The translations under genes and the position numbers were made by a program. The notes beneath the pieces are model-generated. The model was not told the DNA's origin. It saw nothing but the letters and a program-made list of their open reading frames with translations, and did no database searches. A DNA stretch of 64,000 nt from Lepas anatifera (lineage: Eukaryota > Arthropoda > Thecostraca > Lepadidae), in the NCBI GenBank assembly GCA_034440635.1, contig JAOTON010001032.1, positions 186,001-250,000 on the forward strand. Direction: 5' to 3'. The first letter of the stretch is position 1. Every line of letters begins with the position of its first letter. Below, piece after piece: positions 1-64,000 of the stretch.

Positions 1-59
1 GTTGATTTTTTCTGTAGAGACTTGGATGTACTATCCAACGCCGTTTACTTTTTCGCTAT

Positions 60-175
60 CTAGCGTGGTTCTTGAGATCTTAGGAGGGCGGCGGGTACCC
101 CCTGTCAATGCGAAAGTGGCTCAGACCTCCGTCAATGCGCGTGTTAAACACCCCTCCCCCCACCAGTGTGCCAGA
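60..175. repeat. dispersed repeat shared with 53,670-53,820
   Basis: A stretch with GCGAAAGTGGCTCAGACCTCC and GCGTGTTAAACAC resembles GTGAAAGTGGCTCGGAGGCT and GGTGTTAACACGC near 53,700. Only these two copies were noticed. Confidence 0.45.
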
Positions 176-1267
176 AACTGGTTTTGCGACACGATGCCGA
201 GTGTAAAAATCATATTGGAAAATATAGCCGGCGAGTGGAATTATCAAGTAATATTTTGAGAGTCATGCAGAAAACAAAAAACCTTATAACATCCCCTACC
301 TATTTACAGTATAGGAATGAAGTTTCCACGAAAATTGTTCTTAGTTCCATATTTATGATGAGTTCATAAAAACCAGGGCCATTGAATTCGGCTGAAAAGG
401 CAACACTTGAAAATTGAGTGGGGAAATAAGTAAAAAATAACACACAGAATTGAGTGGATCATCCAACTTGTTCAGTTGCGGCTCCCCACCCAGCGCCCTG
501 GGATTTGGAAGTGGGCGAAGGTGGATCTGAGGCACAATGGGGCGGATGTTAATAATTATTGTGGGTAACTGAAACTCCTAACTGCGAAGGGAACGCTTAG
601 AAATCAAATCACAAGATACAATGGAAATACGTACTTTCCGTAGCGTCTTCCTACAAATTGTCAAGTTGTGTATGAGTAGCGTCTTCCTTCCTGTGTGTCA
701 AGTAGCGTCTTCCTACAAGTTGCAGCTATCATTTTACTTTCTTCATACGAGCGCCAGGTGATCAGCAGTTTTCGTCACGTGAACGGGAGACACCTAATTA
801 AAAGGACCCCGTTCAGGCTGCACCATGCGTGGCTAGTATTTTTGCGCTCCCCATATATCTAAAAAAAATTATGTTCGAGCTGAGCGTGATCGGGAGCAAG
901 TAGCTGGAAGAAGTAAAAGGAAGCTTTTTGTAATAGATTCTTCTAAGGCAAAAATTGTCTATGCAATTTGAAAATGAGGGTTGATGATATGAGCGTCGCC
1001 ACCAGCAAAAATGAGGGGGCCAGCGAAAGATCAACCTCATGCGGACAATAAGTTTACCACGTTAGGATAAAAAGCTCTTCGAATCTGGGCTCCTCGCTGC
1101 CTTCTCCACCGGCCGGTTATAAAAAAATCCGATATTCTCCCATTTTGACTGAGATCAGGAATTTGTTTTACAAAAAAGGGTCCCATGCCTGGTGGAATAA
1201 GAGGAAATGTAGTTTCAACCTAGTTTCCGTATTCAAAGCTCAGTATCCCTAGATCCGCGCCCGTTAT

Positions 1268-1405
1268 TTAATATATGCATAACTTGATACGAGCAACATG
1301 TCGTGCCTGCTCCCTGGGCTCGTCGTGCTTGCTGTTGAGGCTGTAGTTTAACAGCCCCTCCAACAGCAAGCGCTGAACGCAGATTACCGGGTGCCGCGTC
1401 ACACC
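1268..1405 (-). other. coding-like stretch of unknown identity
   Basis: A minus-strand frame reads RLLLEGLLNYSLNSKHDEPR then EQARHVARIK and has exon-like codon use. An acceptor-like GCGTTCAG precedes it, but no clear donor follows. It lies where further DLG5 exons would be sought, yet it does not resemble the DLG5 sequence expected after exon m. Confidence 0.25.
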
Positions 1406-1439
1406 TCGTAGCATATAGCATGGGAAAATTAAATGATTA

Positions 1440-1690
1440 CATATCCAAATTTTAACAAAAAGAGGCAAAGAAGCGAAGATGAAATTCTTATTTATTGCAT
1501 TTGAGATAAACTTGATTGCCGTGTATTTTCACAAATTTGTAAGCGGGCAGTGCCATTAGCAGCAGTTTGACACACGGCCCAAAGGCGAAGGAATTCCTCC
1601 ATGCCTGTGCGACGTCACTCGGGCGTGAAGGAATCCCTCTTGAAGGTTCCTTTAAGTAAATATATCTTGGTAGTTTAATATATTTAAAGC
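1440..1690. repeat. dispersed repeat, copy 1
   Basis: About 240 bp containing CACGGCCCAAAGGCGAAGGA and GGGCGTGAAGGAATCCCTCT is repeated in the same orientation at 6,645-6,890. Family unknown. Confidence 0.75.
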
Positions 1691-2400
1691 GTAGGACTTA
1701 AATATTCTCTTCTATTGCTGATAGGTGTCACTACTTTAAAGTTTCATTGAGGCGATTATATATATACGTATGCTGGGCCCATTCAAGCATTAATATGCCA
1801 ATTGATGCTGTATCGTACGTGGTTTCGTATGTTTCAATGGTTGGTGCTGATTATTCTGCCTTGTGTGGCAAGGAGCGTTCAAACAGAGGGAGCAAAAATA
1901 CATTACCGATACATTATACATGTTTAGGAATCAGTTTAAAGTCAATTTCTGTATTGTAATGGGACTGAAAAGTAACTCCAAAGAAGCCTTCAACCATTTT
2001 TTATCTAAGCCATAGGATTTCAAGATATATTTAAGTAATATTGCTTAGTTCTTGCTGGGTCTTACCAGCAAAAAGTCGAGAAAGACAGCTAGGCGATGAG
2101 GAACTCCTATGATGCCGAACAGCGCCGCTGCGTCGTTCAGAAGGTAGAAGAATGGTAACGTCGATTTGAAGACCTTTTTAGGCATAAGGGCGTAAAAGAT
2201 GTATATTTTTGTATTGTCAATAATAATTTACACCTTATTTTTATTCTTAAAAAATGTGGCAAAAACTGGAAAAAACTGGCAAAAACTAGTTTATGCCAGC
2301 CGGTTTTAACCATGGTAAATACCGGTAAAAACCACCCAGTGGCAAAAACCTGCCAACCCTGCTATGAACCACACATGGATGCTATGATACCGCGTCTTAC

Positions 2401-56113
<53,713 letters not shown>

Positions 56114-56819
56114 CTGGCCGAGGAAGGCAATGATCAGGAAAAGAAGGATTGGAATTACAACCTTACTTTACCGTTTTGCTGGAAACTTTACACATTGCAC
56201 TTTTCCGAGTTAGTTTTAAATTGGGGTTTTAATTTTTGCGGTCGATAAATGAACGTAGCTTGCAAAGTACCAAAAATAGTAGTGATATGAACTACTTTAA
56301 GTGGACGCGTACGTTCCTAGAGATTAAATACAAATATGATCGGGGTCATTTTGTAACAGTTTGCAAAATAAGCAAGACGATTCTAGATTCATAGGTTACC
56401 TGAAAAAAGTACAAAGTTTGGGTAGTTTTGCCAGAGCAGCCCCTCGGTATTGAATGTTCTTTGTTTTACGCTTTTGTGCACCCGACTTATGTTTATACTG
56501 TCCAACCATTTTAACATTCACACCTGGAACAAAACCGCATTATCGCGAATAATTTGATACAAATGAAAGGTAGAGATCGAAGTACGAAATTCCTTTATCA
56601 GCGGGGAAATCGAACCTACTGATATTCATTTTACATGATCTAGACACCTTTTTCTGATCCATTCACCTTGCCAGTTCATGACATTTTACAACACTGGGTA
56701 CTGGTCAAGGGGTACTATGAATAGGTGGTACTGCCTATTTCCCTTTACAATCCTCATATAGGATCAGTACAAAAGGAATGGGGGGCCTGATATTTTTCCC
56801 CGAATGTTCCAAGAGGCAT

Positions 56820-58400
56820 GGGACCGGCCGCACGTTGCCCGGGAAAACCACAGGGGGCCCGCAAGCATGGCAGGGGGCCGGTTTCGGCAACAGGGAGCAC
56901 GGATACACCATCTGGGGCACGAAACTGCTAACAAATAAGGAACTCCTGCAAATATGCGACTAACACAACAGCTTCAGTTTCTGCACGATATTCTTAGACC
57001 ACAAGGGGCCCAGACAGACCACAGAGGGCCTGAGTACACCAAAGGGGCTGGGCAGACCACAGGAACCCAGAAAACCAAAGGACGCCGGTATGCCCACAAG
57101 GGGCCCGAGCAGACCACACACAGCCAGCAATTTGGCTGGACTCTGCCAGATATATGCTGGGCGTTGACTGGGCAGAGCCCGCGTACATGGGCTCAGCCCA
57201 GGTCCGGCTCCGCTGCGCCTGGGCAGAGCCCATGGTCAAGCAAGACCGGGCTCTACCGCTCGGGCAAGTTTTCATCCCCCGACCTAATGTCGGGCTCAGC
57301 CCGAGTCTATGTGGCTTAGCTATGAGTCTTAGGGCTCGGGCAGGGCCCGGCCCAGCCCGCTCTGGGCCCGGTCGGAATTGCTGGCTGGGCAGCGGGCCAG
57401 GGCAGACCACACGGGGCCTGGACAGATGAAAGGACCCGGGCAGACCACAGGGACCCGAGCAAGACACAGGGGCCGGGCTAACCACAGAGGGGCCCTAGTC
57501 TGGAAAGTATGGCAGCAGACCCGACGAGTCCGCACCAGCCTTGTAGATTTTTCGCACCACCAGCAGCCTAAAATTCACACCAAGCATTGGTGAGAAATTT
57601 CACTGACCCGGAAATTTCGATGTTTTTACCAGTTTCTCCCTTCTCAGACCTCTGTGGGTGTTTGAATTGAGCTCCCTCGCACCATACAGCAAAAGTGGGC
57701 ATTTGTTTGCTCCAAAGTTCGAACCACCTGAAGGGTGTCCGCACCACAAGATCTCGCCAAAAGTGCCATACTTTGCAGACTGGGAGGGGCCCGGGCAAAC
57801 CACAGAGGGCCCGCGCAGACAAAAGGGGCCCGAACGGACAAAAGGGGGTCCGCAGAGGCCACACAGAAGCCCGGACAGACCAAAAGGGTTCCAGGAAAAC
57901 CACAGGAGGCCCGGGCAGACCTTAAGGGGCTCGATCAGAACAAAATGGGCACTAGCAGACAAGGAGTCCGTGCAGACCAAATGGGACCCGGCCAGTCTGC
58001 AAAGTATGGCAGCAGGCCAGACGAGTCGCACCACCAGCCTAAAAAATTCGCACCAATCTGCCATATACCAGGGAGAAAAACGCACACATTCCTACCCACA
58101 CGATGCAATACTACCTCTTATTAGTTAGTTAAGGACTTTTTATAGGGCCTCCTCCTGTGTCTTCCTAACTATTCAGTCATTTTTTCAGTGTCAACTTCCT
58201 CGCACCAGTCTTGCAAATTCGCACCAGGCTGATAAAATTCGCACCACTCGCTCCTGTCTCCAAGGGCACTCGCACCGACGAGATCTCGTCGAAAATGCCA
58301 TACTTCGCACTCTGTGGCCCGGGCAGACCACAGGGGCCCAGGATACCACAGGGGCCCAGGATACCACAGGGGCCCAGGATACCACAGGGGCCCGCATGGC
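56820..58400. repeat. GGGCCC-rich minisatellite, left part
   Basis: Irregular units of the type GGGGCCCGGGCAGACCACA cluster at 56,820-57,490, 57,780-58,010 and 58,310-58,400. They alternate with copies of a longer segment containing GCCATACTTTGCAGACTG and TTCGCACCA, so there is a higher-order structure. Confidence 0.8.
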
Positions 58401-59694
58401 AAGCATGGCAGAGGCTGGTTGCAGTTACACGAACCGCATCCATGGCAGGCCCGTCTGCATCCACAGGGTATTAACTACTGGGAGTAGGGACCCGGCTGCA
58501 GCCACCAGGGGGCGGGGCGAATGGGGTGGCCACCAGGGGGGGCGAATGGGGCAGCCACCCCTTAAACCCAAGAGCCTCTGAGGACAAAATGCCGCCCCCA
58601 AACTCTCCCCTCCCCCGGGATGCGACGATTGGTCGCCCTTTGGGTGAAAAGTGCGCCCTTCGGGTGGCTAAGTGTCACCCTGTCCCCTGAGGCTTTGCCC
58701 TTCCCCCTTCCCTTACCCAAATTCTAGATACGTCACTGGCGGCCATAGGGGGCAAAATATTCTCCAAGTCTTGGTATTTAGCCATCAGGGGAGCCAGACA
58801 GGGGATCATCACTCATTAGTGATTTAGCCCGACAGGAGCTAATAGCAAACAATCACTTCACTTGCCATTCAACACTGCGCATCGGAGCACGATTTGGATT
58901 GACACGAAAAGCCCAAACGTAAAATCCAAATCAGAGGCTAACGAAACTTTTCCAGAGTAGACACAAGCCGATTGAATCATAAGCATGCCAATTTTACTGT
59001 TCAAGGCAAACTTTGTGCAAATCATTCGCCTCGGCGAATGCGACAAGAGAGCCAGGAGCATGCCTTAGCTTCCTTCGCGCTACGCTGACAAGCCCGGGAA
59101 ATTAAGAGGCTACCATTCGCCGGCGGACGCACATTATTTGACCCAGATTTGACGACAAAATATGATACACTTTTTGACAGACAAATTTAAGAGACTTAAA
59201 TTTGTCTGTATTTAAAATTCCACTAGAACAAACAAAAATTGAAAACTTTATGCACATTTCTGACAAAAATGCCTAGAAACATATCAATGAAGAAAAGTAG
59301 TGCCGGCGGAGAGATGCCAAAATAACAAACATGTCAATTTATTAAACCAGTACTTATCGGAAGGGGCCCGGCTGCGTACGGTGGGGGCGGGGGTGGTGAA
59401 CTACGGGGGGTCGTAAGCAAGGCAAGGGGCCCGACTAGAGCCAGAGGAGGCCTGGGTAGCCCAGGGGAGCCTGAAATTATAGCACGGGTTCCCGAATACA
59501 GCGAAGTGGGAGGAGTGGAATCAGGGGCGGATTCAGGCCGATGGTGGAGGGAGGGGGGCAACGGGGCCCCAAATCGTGAAAAACATAAGGTTTTTGTTTG
59601 AAGAAAATCCGTAAAAATCGGTAAAATCGGCGGATTTGGGGAGGGCATCAAATCCCCCGATTTTACCTTTACCCCCCCCGTGGATCCGCTAGTG

Positions 59695-61980
59695 CTGTGG
59701 TTCCTTGCAGACCACAGGGACACTGACAAACCATAGGAGCCCGGGCAAATTGCAAGGGGCCGGGCAGACCACAGGGGGCTGGGTAGACCACAGGGGGTCC
59801 GAGCAGACCACAGAAGGCCCGGGCAGACTAAAAGGAGCCCAGACCGCCCACAAGGGGCGCAGGCAGACCACAGGGGCCCGGGCGGACCACACAGGACCCA
59901 GGCACACTACAAAAAGCCCAGACCACCTACAAAGGCCCCGGGCAGACTAAAAGTGGCCAAGGCAGAATACAAGGAGCCCGATTGCAGTCACAGAGGAACC
60001 AAAAACGTCCCGAGACTGCCAGAAATAGGGCCCCGGATGCAGTCAAAATGGGTCTGAGAATATCGTTAGGGGCCCATTTTCAGACACAGCGATTATGGGT
60101 GGCCCTAAAGGGGACCGCACCCAAGCAAGCATGTCAGGCAAGCATACCAGGGAGGCCGGCCGCAGCCACAGCAAGCCCAGATAGACCACGGGGCCCCGCA
60201 CTCATGGCAAGGGCCCGTCCGTGGCATTAGAGGACCCGCGCCTCCTGGACCACAGGGAGCCCGGTTGCAGTCACAGGTCCCGGTTGCAGTCACAGGGGGC
60301 CCGGGTGGATCACAGGCGCCCGGTTGCGGTGACAGGGGCTCGAGCGGATCACAGAGGGCCCGGTTGCAGTCACAGGGGCCCGGGTGGATAACAGGGGGCC
60401 GGGTGGATCATAGGGAGCCCGGTTGTAATTACAGGGGGCCCGGGTGGATCACATGGGGCCCGGTTGCAGTCACAGGGGCCCGAGTGGATTACAGGGGGCC
60501 CGGTTTCAGTCACAGGGGACCCGGGTGGATCATAGATGGCACGCTTGCAGTCACAGGGGGCCCAGTTTGCAGTCACAGGGGCCCGAGTGGATAACAGGGG
60601 GCCGGGTGGATTCCAGGGGCCCGATTGCAGTCACAGGTGGCCCGGTTGGACCACAGGGAATCCGTTTGCAGTCACAGGGGGCCCGGGTGGATCTCGGGGG
60701 CCCGGTTGCAGTCAAAGAGGGCCCGTGTGGATCACAAGGGGCCTAGGATGGATCACATGGGGCCCCGGGTGGATCACAGGGGGCCCAGCTGGATTACAGG
60801 GGGCCCGATTGCAGTCACAGGGGGCCCGGGTGGATCAAAGGGGGCCCGGTTGCAGTCACAGGGGCCCGATTGCAGTCACAGGGGGCCCGGTTGCAGTCAC
60901 ATAGTGCATGGCTGCAGTCACAGGGGCCCCGAGTGGATCACAGATGGCCCGGTTGCAGTCCCAGGGGGCCCGGGTGTATCACAGAGGGCCCGATTGCAGT
61001 CACAGGGGGCCTGGTGGATTACAGGGGGCCCGGTTGCAGTCACAGGGGGCCGGATGGCTCACAGAGGGCCCGGTTGCAGTCACAGGGGACCCGGGTGGAT
61101 CACAAATGGCCCGGGTGGATCTTAACTGGCCTGGTTGTAATCACAGGGGGGTCTGGTTGCAGTCACAAGGGGCCCGGATGGATCACAGGGGGCCCGGTCG
61201 CAGTCACAGGGGGCCTGAGTGAATCATAGGGGGCCCGGTTGCAGTCACAGGGGCCCCGGGTGGATCACAGATGGCCCAGTTGCAGTCACAGGGGGCCCGG
61301 TTGCCGTCACAGGGGGCCCGGTTGGATCATAGGGGCCCGTTTGTAATTACAGGGGGCCCGGGTGGATCACATGGGGCCCGGTTGCAGTCACAGGGGGCCT
61401 GGGTGGATCATAGGGGGCCCGGTTGCAGTCACAGGGGCCCCGGGTGTATCATAGATAGCCCATTTGCAGTCACAGGGGGCCCGGGTGGATGACAGGGGGC
61501 CCGGTTTCAGTCACAGGAGGCCCGGGTGGATCATAAATGGCCCGGTTGCAGTCACAGGGGGCCCGGGTGAATCATAGGGTGCCCGATTGTAATTAAAGGG
61601 GGCCCGGGTTGATCACAGATGGCCCGATCCCAGTCACAGGGGGTCCGGGTGGATGATAGGGGGTCCGGTTGTAATCACAGGGGGCCCGGGTGTATCACAG
61701 GGGGCCCGGTTGCAGTCACAGGTGGGCCGGGTGGATCACAGATGGCCCGGTTGCAGTCACAGGGAGCCCGGGTGGATGACAGGGGCCCGGTTGCAGTCAC
61801 AGGGGTGCGGGTGGATCAAAGAGGGGCCCGGTTGCAGTCACAGGGGGCCGGATAGATCACAGGGGGCCCGGCTGCAGTCACAGGGGGCCCGGGTGGATTA
61901 CAGGGGGCCCGGTTGCAGTCCACAGGGTGCCCGGGTGGATCACAGAGGGCCCGGTTGGATGACAGGAGACCCGAGACTGC
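59695..61980. repeat. GGGCCC-rich minisatellite, main array
   Basis: From 59,700 to 59,965 units read GGGCCCGGGCAGACCACA-like. From about 60,235 to 61,975 a roughly 30-bp unit alternates GGTTGCAGTCACAGGGGGCC with CGGGTGGATCACAGGGGGCC, giving a dimer of about 60 bp over 1.7 kb. Both ends share a segment on GCAGTCAAA and a REPEAT-flanking GATTATGGGTGGCCC / GGTTAAAGGTGGCCC sequence (about 59,980-60,160 and 61,965-62,160). Long plus-strand ORFs here arise from the repeat. Confidence 0.85.
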
Positions 61981-63057
61981 CGGAATTAGGGACCCGGCTG
62001 CAGTCAAAGTGGGCCTGAAAAATATCGTTAGGGGCCGGTTGCTGACACCGAGGTTAAAGGTGGCCCACAGGGCACCCGCAAGCATGGGAGGGAGCCTGGC
62101 CTCAGCTAAGGCTAGCCCAAGTAGACCACTGGGGCCCGGAATCGTGGCAGGGGCCCGGCTCTGTCCGCAGGGGCCCGCAACTTGGGATTGGGGGGGCTCG
62201 TCGGGTCATTGGGGGGGCTTCTCCGAGCATTGGGGGGCTCGAGCCCCCCAAATATATGAAAACTTGCGCCCCTGAGTGAACGCACGAACCTTATACATAG
62301 TACTAGCATCTTTTCAATGTCAATTAATCAGAAAATGTGCTCGAATTCAGAATCGGGAGTCTGTATCTTACTCTGGCAACTGACCGTCGTCAGGAAAGAT
62401 TTTCTCATACCTCAGGCTTGGGGAGGTAGCTACTGGGGGAGAGGTAGAGTAGGCAGAGTTGGATCCAGAACGACAGTTCGGGGAGGGGGGGCAACGGGCT
62501 TCAAAATTATGCTAGATATCATTGCCATACGGGTGAAGTTACTGTGTCGTAGTCTTTTTGGTAACTCCTGAGCGGGCTAAGTTAGTTATTGGGGCATTCG
62601 GGCGCAAAAACCTCCTACGGTTATAAAGCGGCATTATGTATTAGGTCATAAAAAATCGGCCATAGATGTTGGCACTCGTGCCTTCTCGAGTTACTCCTGC
62701 TTCAAATAAAGTTATAATCTTAGATCGTAAACCTTTTCAAAAGCGACCAGAGCACTGAAAGGGAGTTTATCTACAACTTTTCCTTTTTTAGAGTAATAAA
62801 TTAAAAGCTCTTGTCAAATCACTCGAACCGCCCTCTCCCTGTCAGGGTTCCATTTTTAATATGTAAGTGCGTTTCTGCGGACATCAGAGCAGATTGCCGT
62901 GACAGGGCCGGATGCAGAGGTGGGGCTAATCCGGACATGACCACATTTTAATTGAATGGCCGATTGAAAAAAACTGGTTTTCCTAAATCTAAACATGTTC
63001 CCCCCTCCCCGGAACGAAAGCGTTGGGTCCGCTTCTGTGCCGTAGCGAGTCTGTGAT

Positions 63058-63284
63058 CAGTGGGTCAGGGCCAACGGCATGATCAGTGATGGCTGCGTGA
63101 TCATCTTCTACGCAGCGATCTGCTACCAGGGTCACTCGTTCTGCAAGCGCAGCGGAATTGGGCTGCTCAATTATGGCCGTCGCAACCGTCGCACTTCCGC
63201 TTATAACGTTATGCGTCTGCTGTGCGTGGTGGAATTGCGTGCGGGCATCGGAATCTACTGCAAAGCCAGGGGAGTTCTGAGGTA
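63058..63284 (+). other. candidate coding exon of unknown function
   Basis: A reading frame opens after CTGTGATCAG (a possible acceptor at about 63,060) and runs to CTGAG|gtatgt near 63,281. It includes MISDGCVIIFYAAICYQGHS and later NYGRRNRRTSAYNVMRLLCV, is cysteine-rich and has more even codon use than its AT-rich surroundings. I do not recognise the family. No partner exon was found. Confidence 0.3.
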
Positions 63285-63646
63285 TGTAGGATTATTCCAC
63301 TTAAATGTTTTCCCTTCTGGGTCATCCATTTCAACAATGCAGAGCCTCCTGGAACAGCTTATGGTTTGGTAGTCAATGATTGAATCGGCTCTGATGGTTG
63401 TAATGGTCAACGGATGGGGTATCAAATAGAATTTGAAGGCAGCACCAACGAGGTATCTAGGTTGGATTATTTTTGTAGTGCTGCTGTCGGTAAATTTAAA
63501 GCTGAACTGATATTTGCACTGCTTGAGCTGTGATCACTGATTAAACTGCCTGTTTGACTCAGTAGGTATAGTCTGCTGCTGCCAGCAATGCCTTGGAAAT
63601 TTCCGATTTCCAACGGCAAGTCGGCTTCTTATAGAGACTTATTCAC

Positions 63647-63812
63647 CTAGGCGGAATCCATGATTGCCAGTCGGGGTTGAGGGGGTGGGCACCTTCCGGG
63701 AGGGGGCGCCATCCGGACTAGGGGGCGCCACTTTTGACCGGAAAAAACTTACCAGGTGGGCGCAAAATCCTATCGGTGGCCGCGGATTTTCGCATCCTGG
63801 GAGGGGGGGATG
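63647..63812 (+). mobile_element. truncated hAT-type MITE copy 5
   Basis: The left end (CCTAGGCGGAATCC) and the GGGGGCGCC units match the family, but the copy breaks off after CGCATCCTGGGAGGGG and has no right terminal repeat. Confidence 0.7.
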
Positions 63813-63927
63813 GAAAGCGTATGCTTGTTCATCTCGCAGTAGTGCATTCGACTTCCTGTAGTGACTTGTTACTCCCCAATGTATGCCACTGGGCACGCCG
63901 AGACCCTGACCGCGTTGATCACCAGGA

Positions 63928-64000
63928 GCCCGGATAGCTCAGTTGGTAGAGCGTTAGGCTTTTAACCTAACGGTCCAGGGTTCGAGTCCCTGTTCGGGCG
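63928..64000 (+). tRNA. tRNA-Lys (UUU)
   Basis: A complete 73-nt cloverleaf: acceptor GCCCGGA pairs with TTCGGGC plus discriminator G, A box TAGCTCAGTTGGTAGAGC, anticodon TTT at 63961-63963 in loop CTTTTAA on a TTAGG/CCTAA stem, and B box GGTTCGAGTCC. No intron. It matches the standard animal lysine tRNA and ends on the last base of the window. Confidence 0.97.

Noticed and set aside
60265..61855. Plus-strand ORFs up to 166 codons rich in Gly, Pro and Arg
   Set aside because: They follow the ~30-bp minisatellite period and change frame from block to block; no start context or non-repeat part.

Overview
The window is animal nuclear DNA. It has GT-AG introns, tRNA-derived SINEs, a non-LTR retrotransposon, a Penelope-like fragment, hAT-type MITEs and many minisatellites. 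Tandem-CTLD lectins and a TATA/initiator promoter spaced as in arthropods suggest an arthropod, perhaps a crustacean, but I cannot fix the species.

The backbone is one large minus-strand gene that I read as DLG5 (disks large homolog 5). I assembled 13 internal exons by hand between 56,113 and 2,401. All twelve junction phases agree, giving 655 uninterrupted codons. They cover a Pro/Ser-rich linker and the long coiled coil. The N-terminus (upstream, above 56 kb) and the PDZ/SH3/GK part (downstream, below 2.4 kb) lie outside or were not found. A separate exon at 46,771-46,867 has its own ATG, an in-frame upstream stop and a phase-compatible donor, and may be an alternative first exon.

The most unusual feature is that seven of these 13 exons (at 2.4, 7.0, 9.0, 36.6, 37.2, 38.9 and 39.6 kb) are each bordered by a tandem array built from that exon's own splice junction. 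Each unit carries a copy of the exon edge, the splice site and some intron. Four arrays multiply the acceptor (units of 71-74, 75, 83 and 50 bp) and three multiply the donor (29, 43 and 30/33 bp).

The intron between exons at 9.08 and 35.78 kb (26.7 kb) holds two plus-strand, intronless, secreted C-type lectin genes (17.9-19.0 kb and 24.1-25.2 kb). They share an 800-bp gap-free, nearly identical core with abruptly unrelated ends, which suggests gene conversion. The second has an extra C in a C-run that breaks its last domain. The same intron holds a 5'-truncated non-LTR retrotransposon (13-14.9 kb), a decayed THAP exon (11.3 kb), SINEs and a large nested palindrome (26.55-32.5 kb).

Other mobile DNA includes a 2.7-kb palindromic element with a 9-bp target duplication (40.2-42.9 kb), a Penelope-like GIY-YIG fragment (44.6-45.0 kb), a composite inverted-repeat block (48.3-52.7 kb), and a MITE family whose copies carry perfect or near-perfect 8-bp target duplications. 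From about 56.8 to 62.2 kb the DNA is mostly GGGCCC-rich minisatellite. The window ends exactly on a complete tRNA-Lys(UUU) gene.
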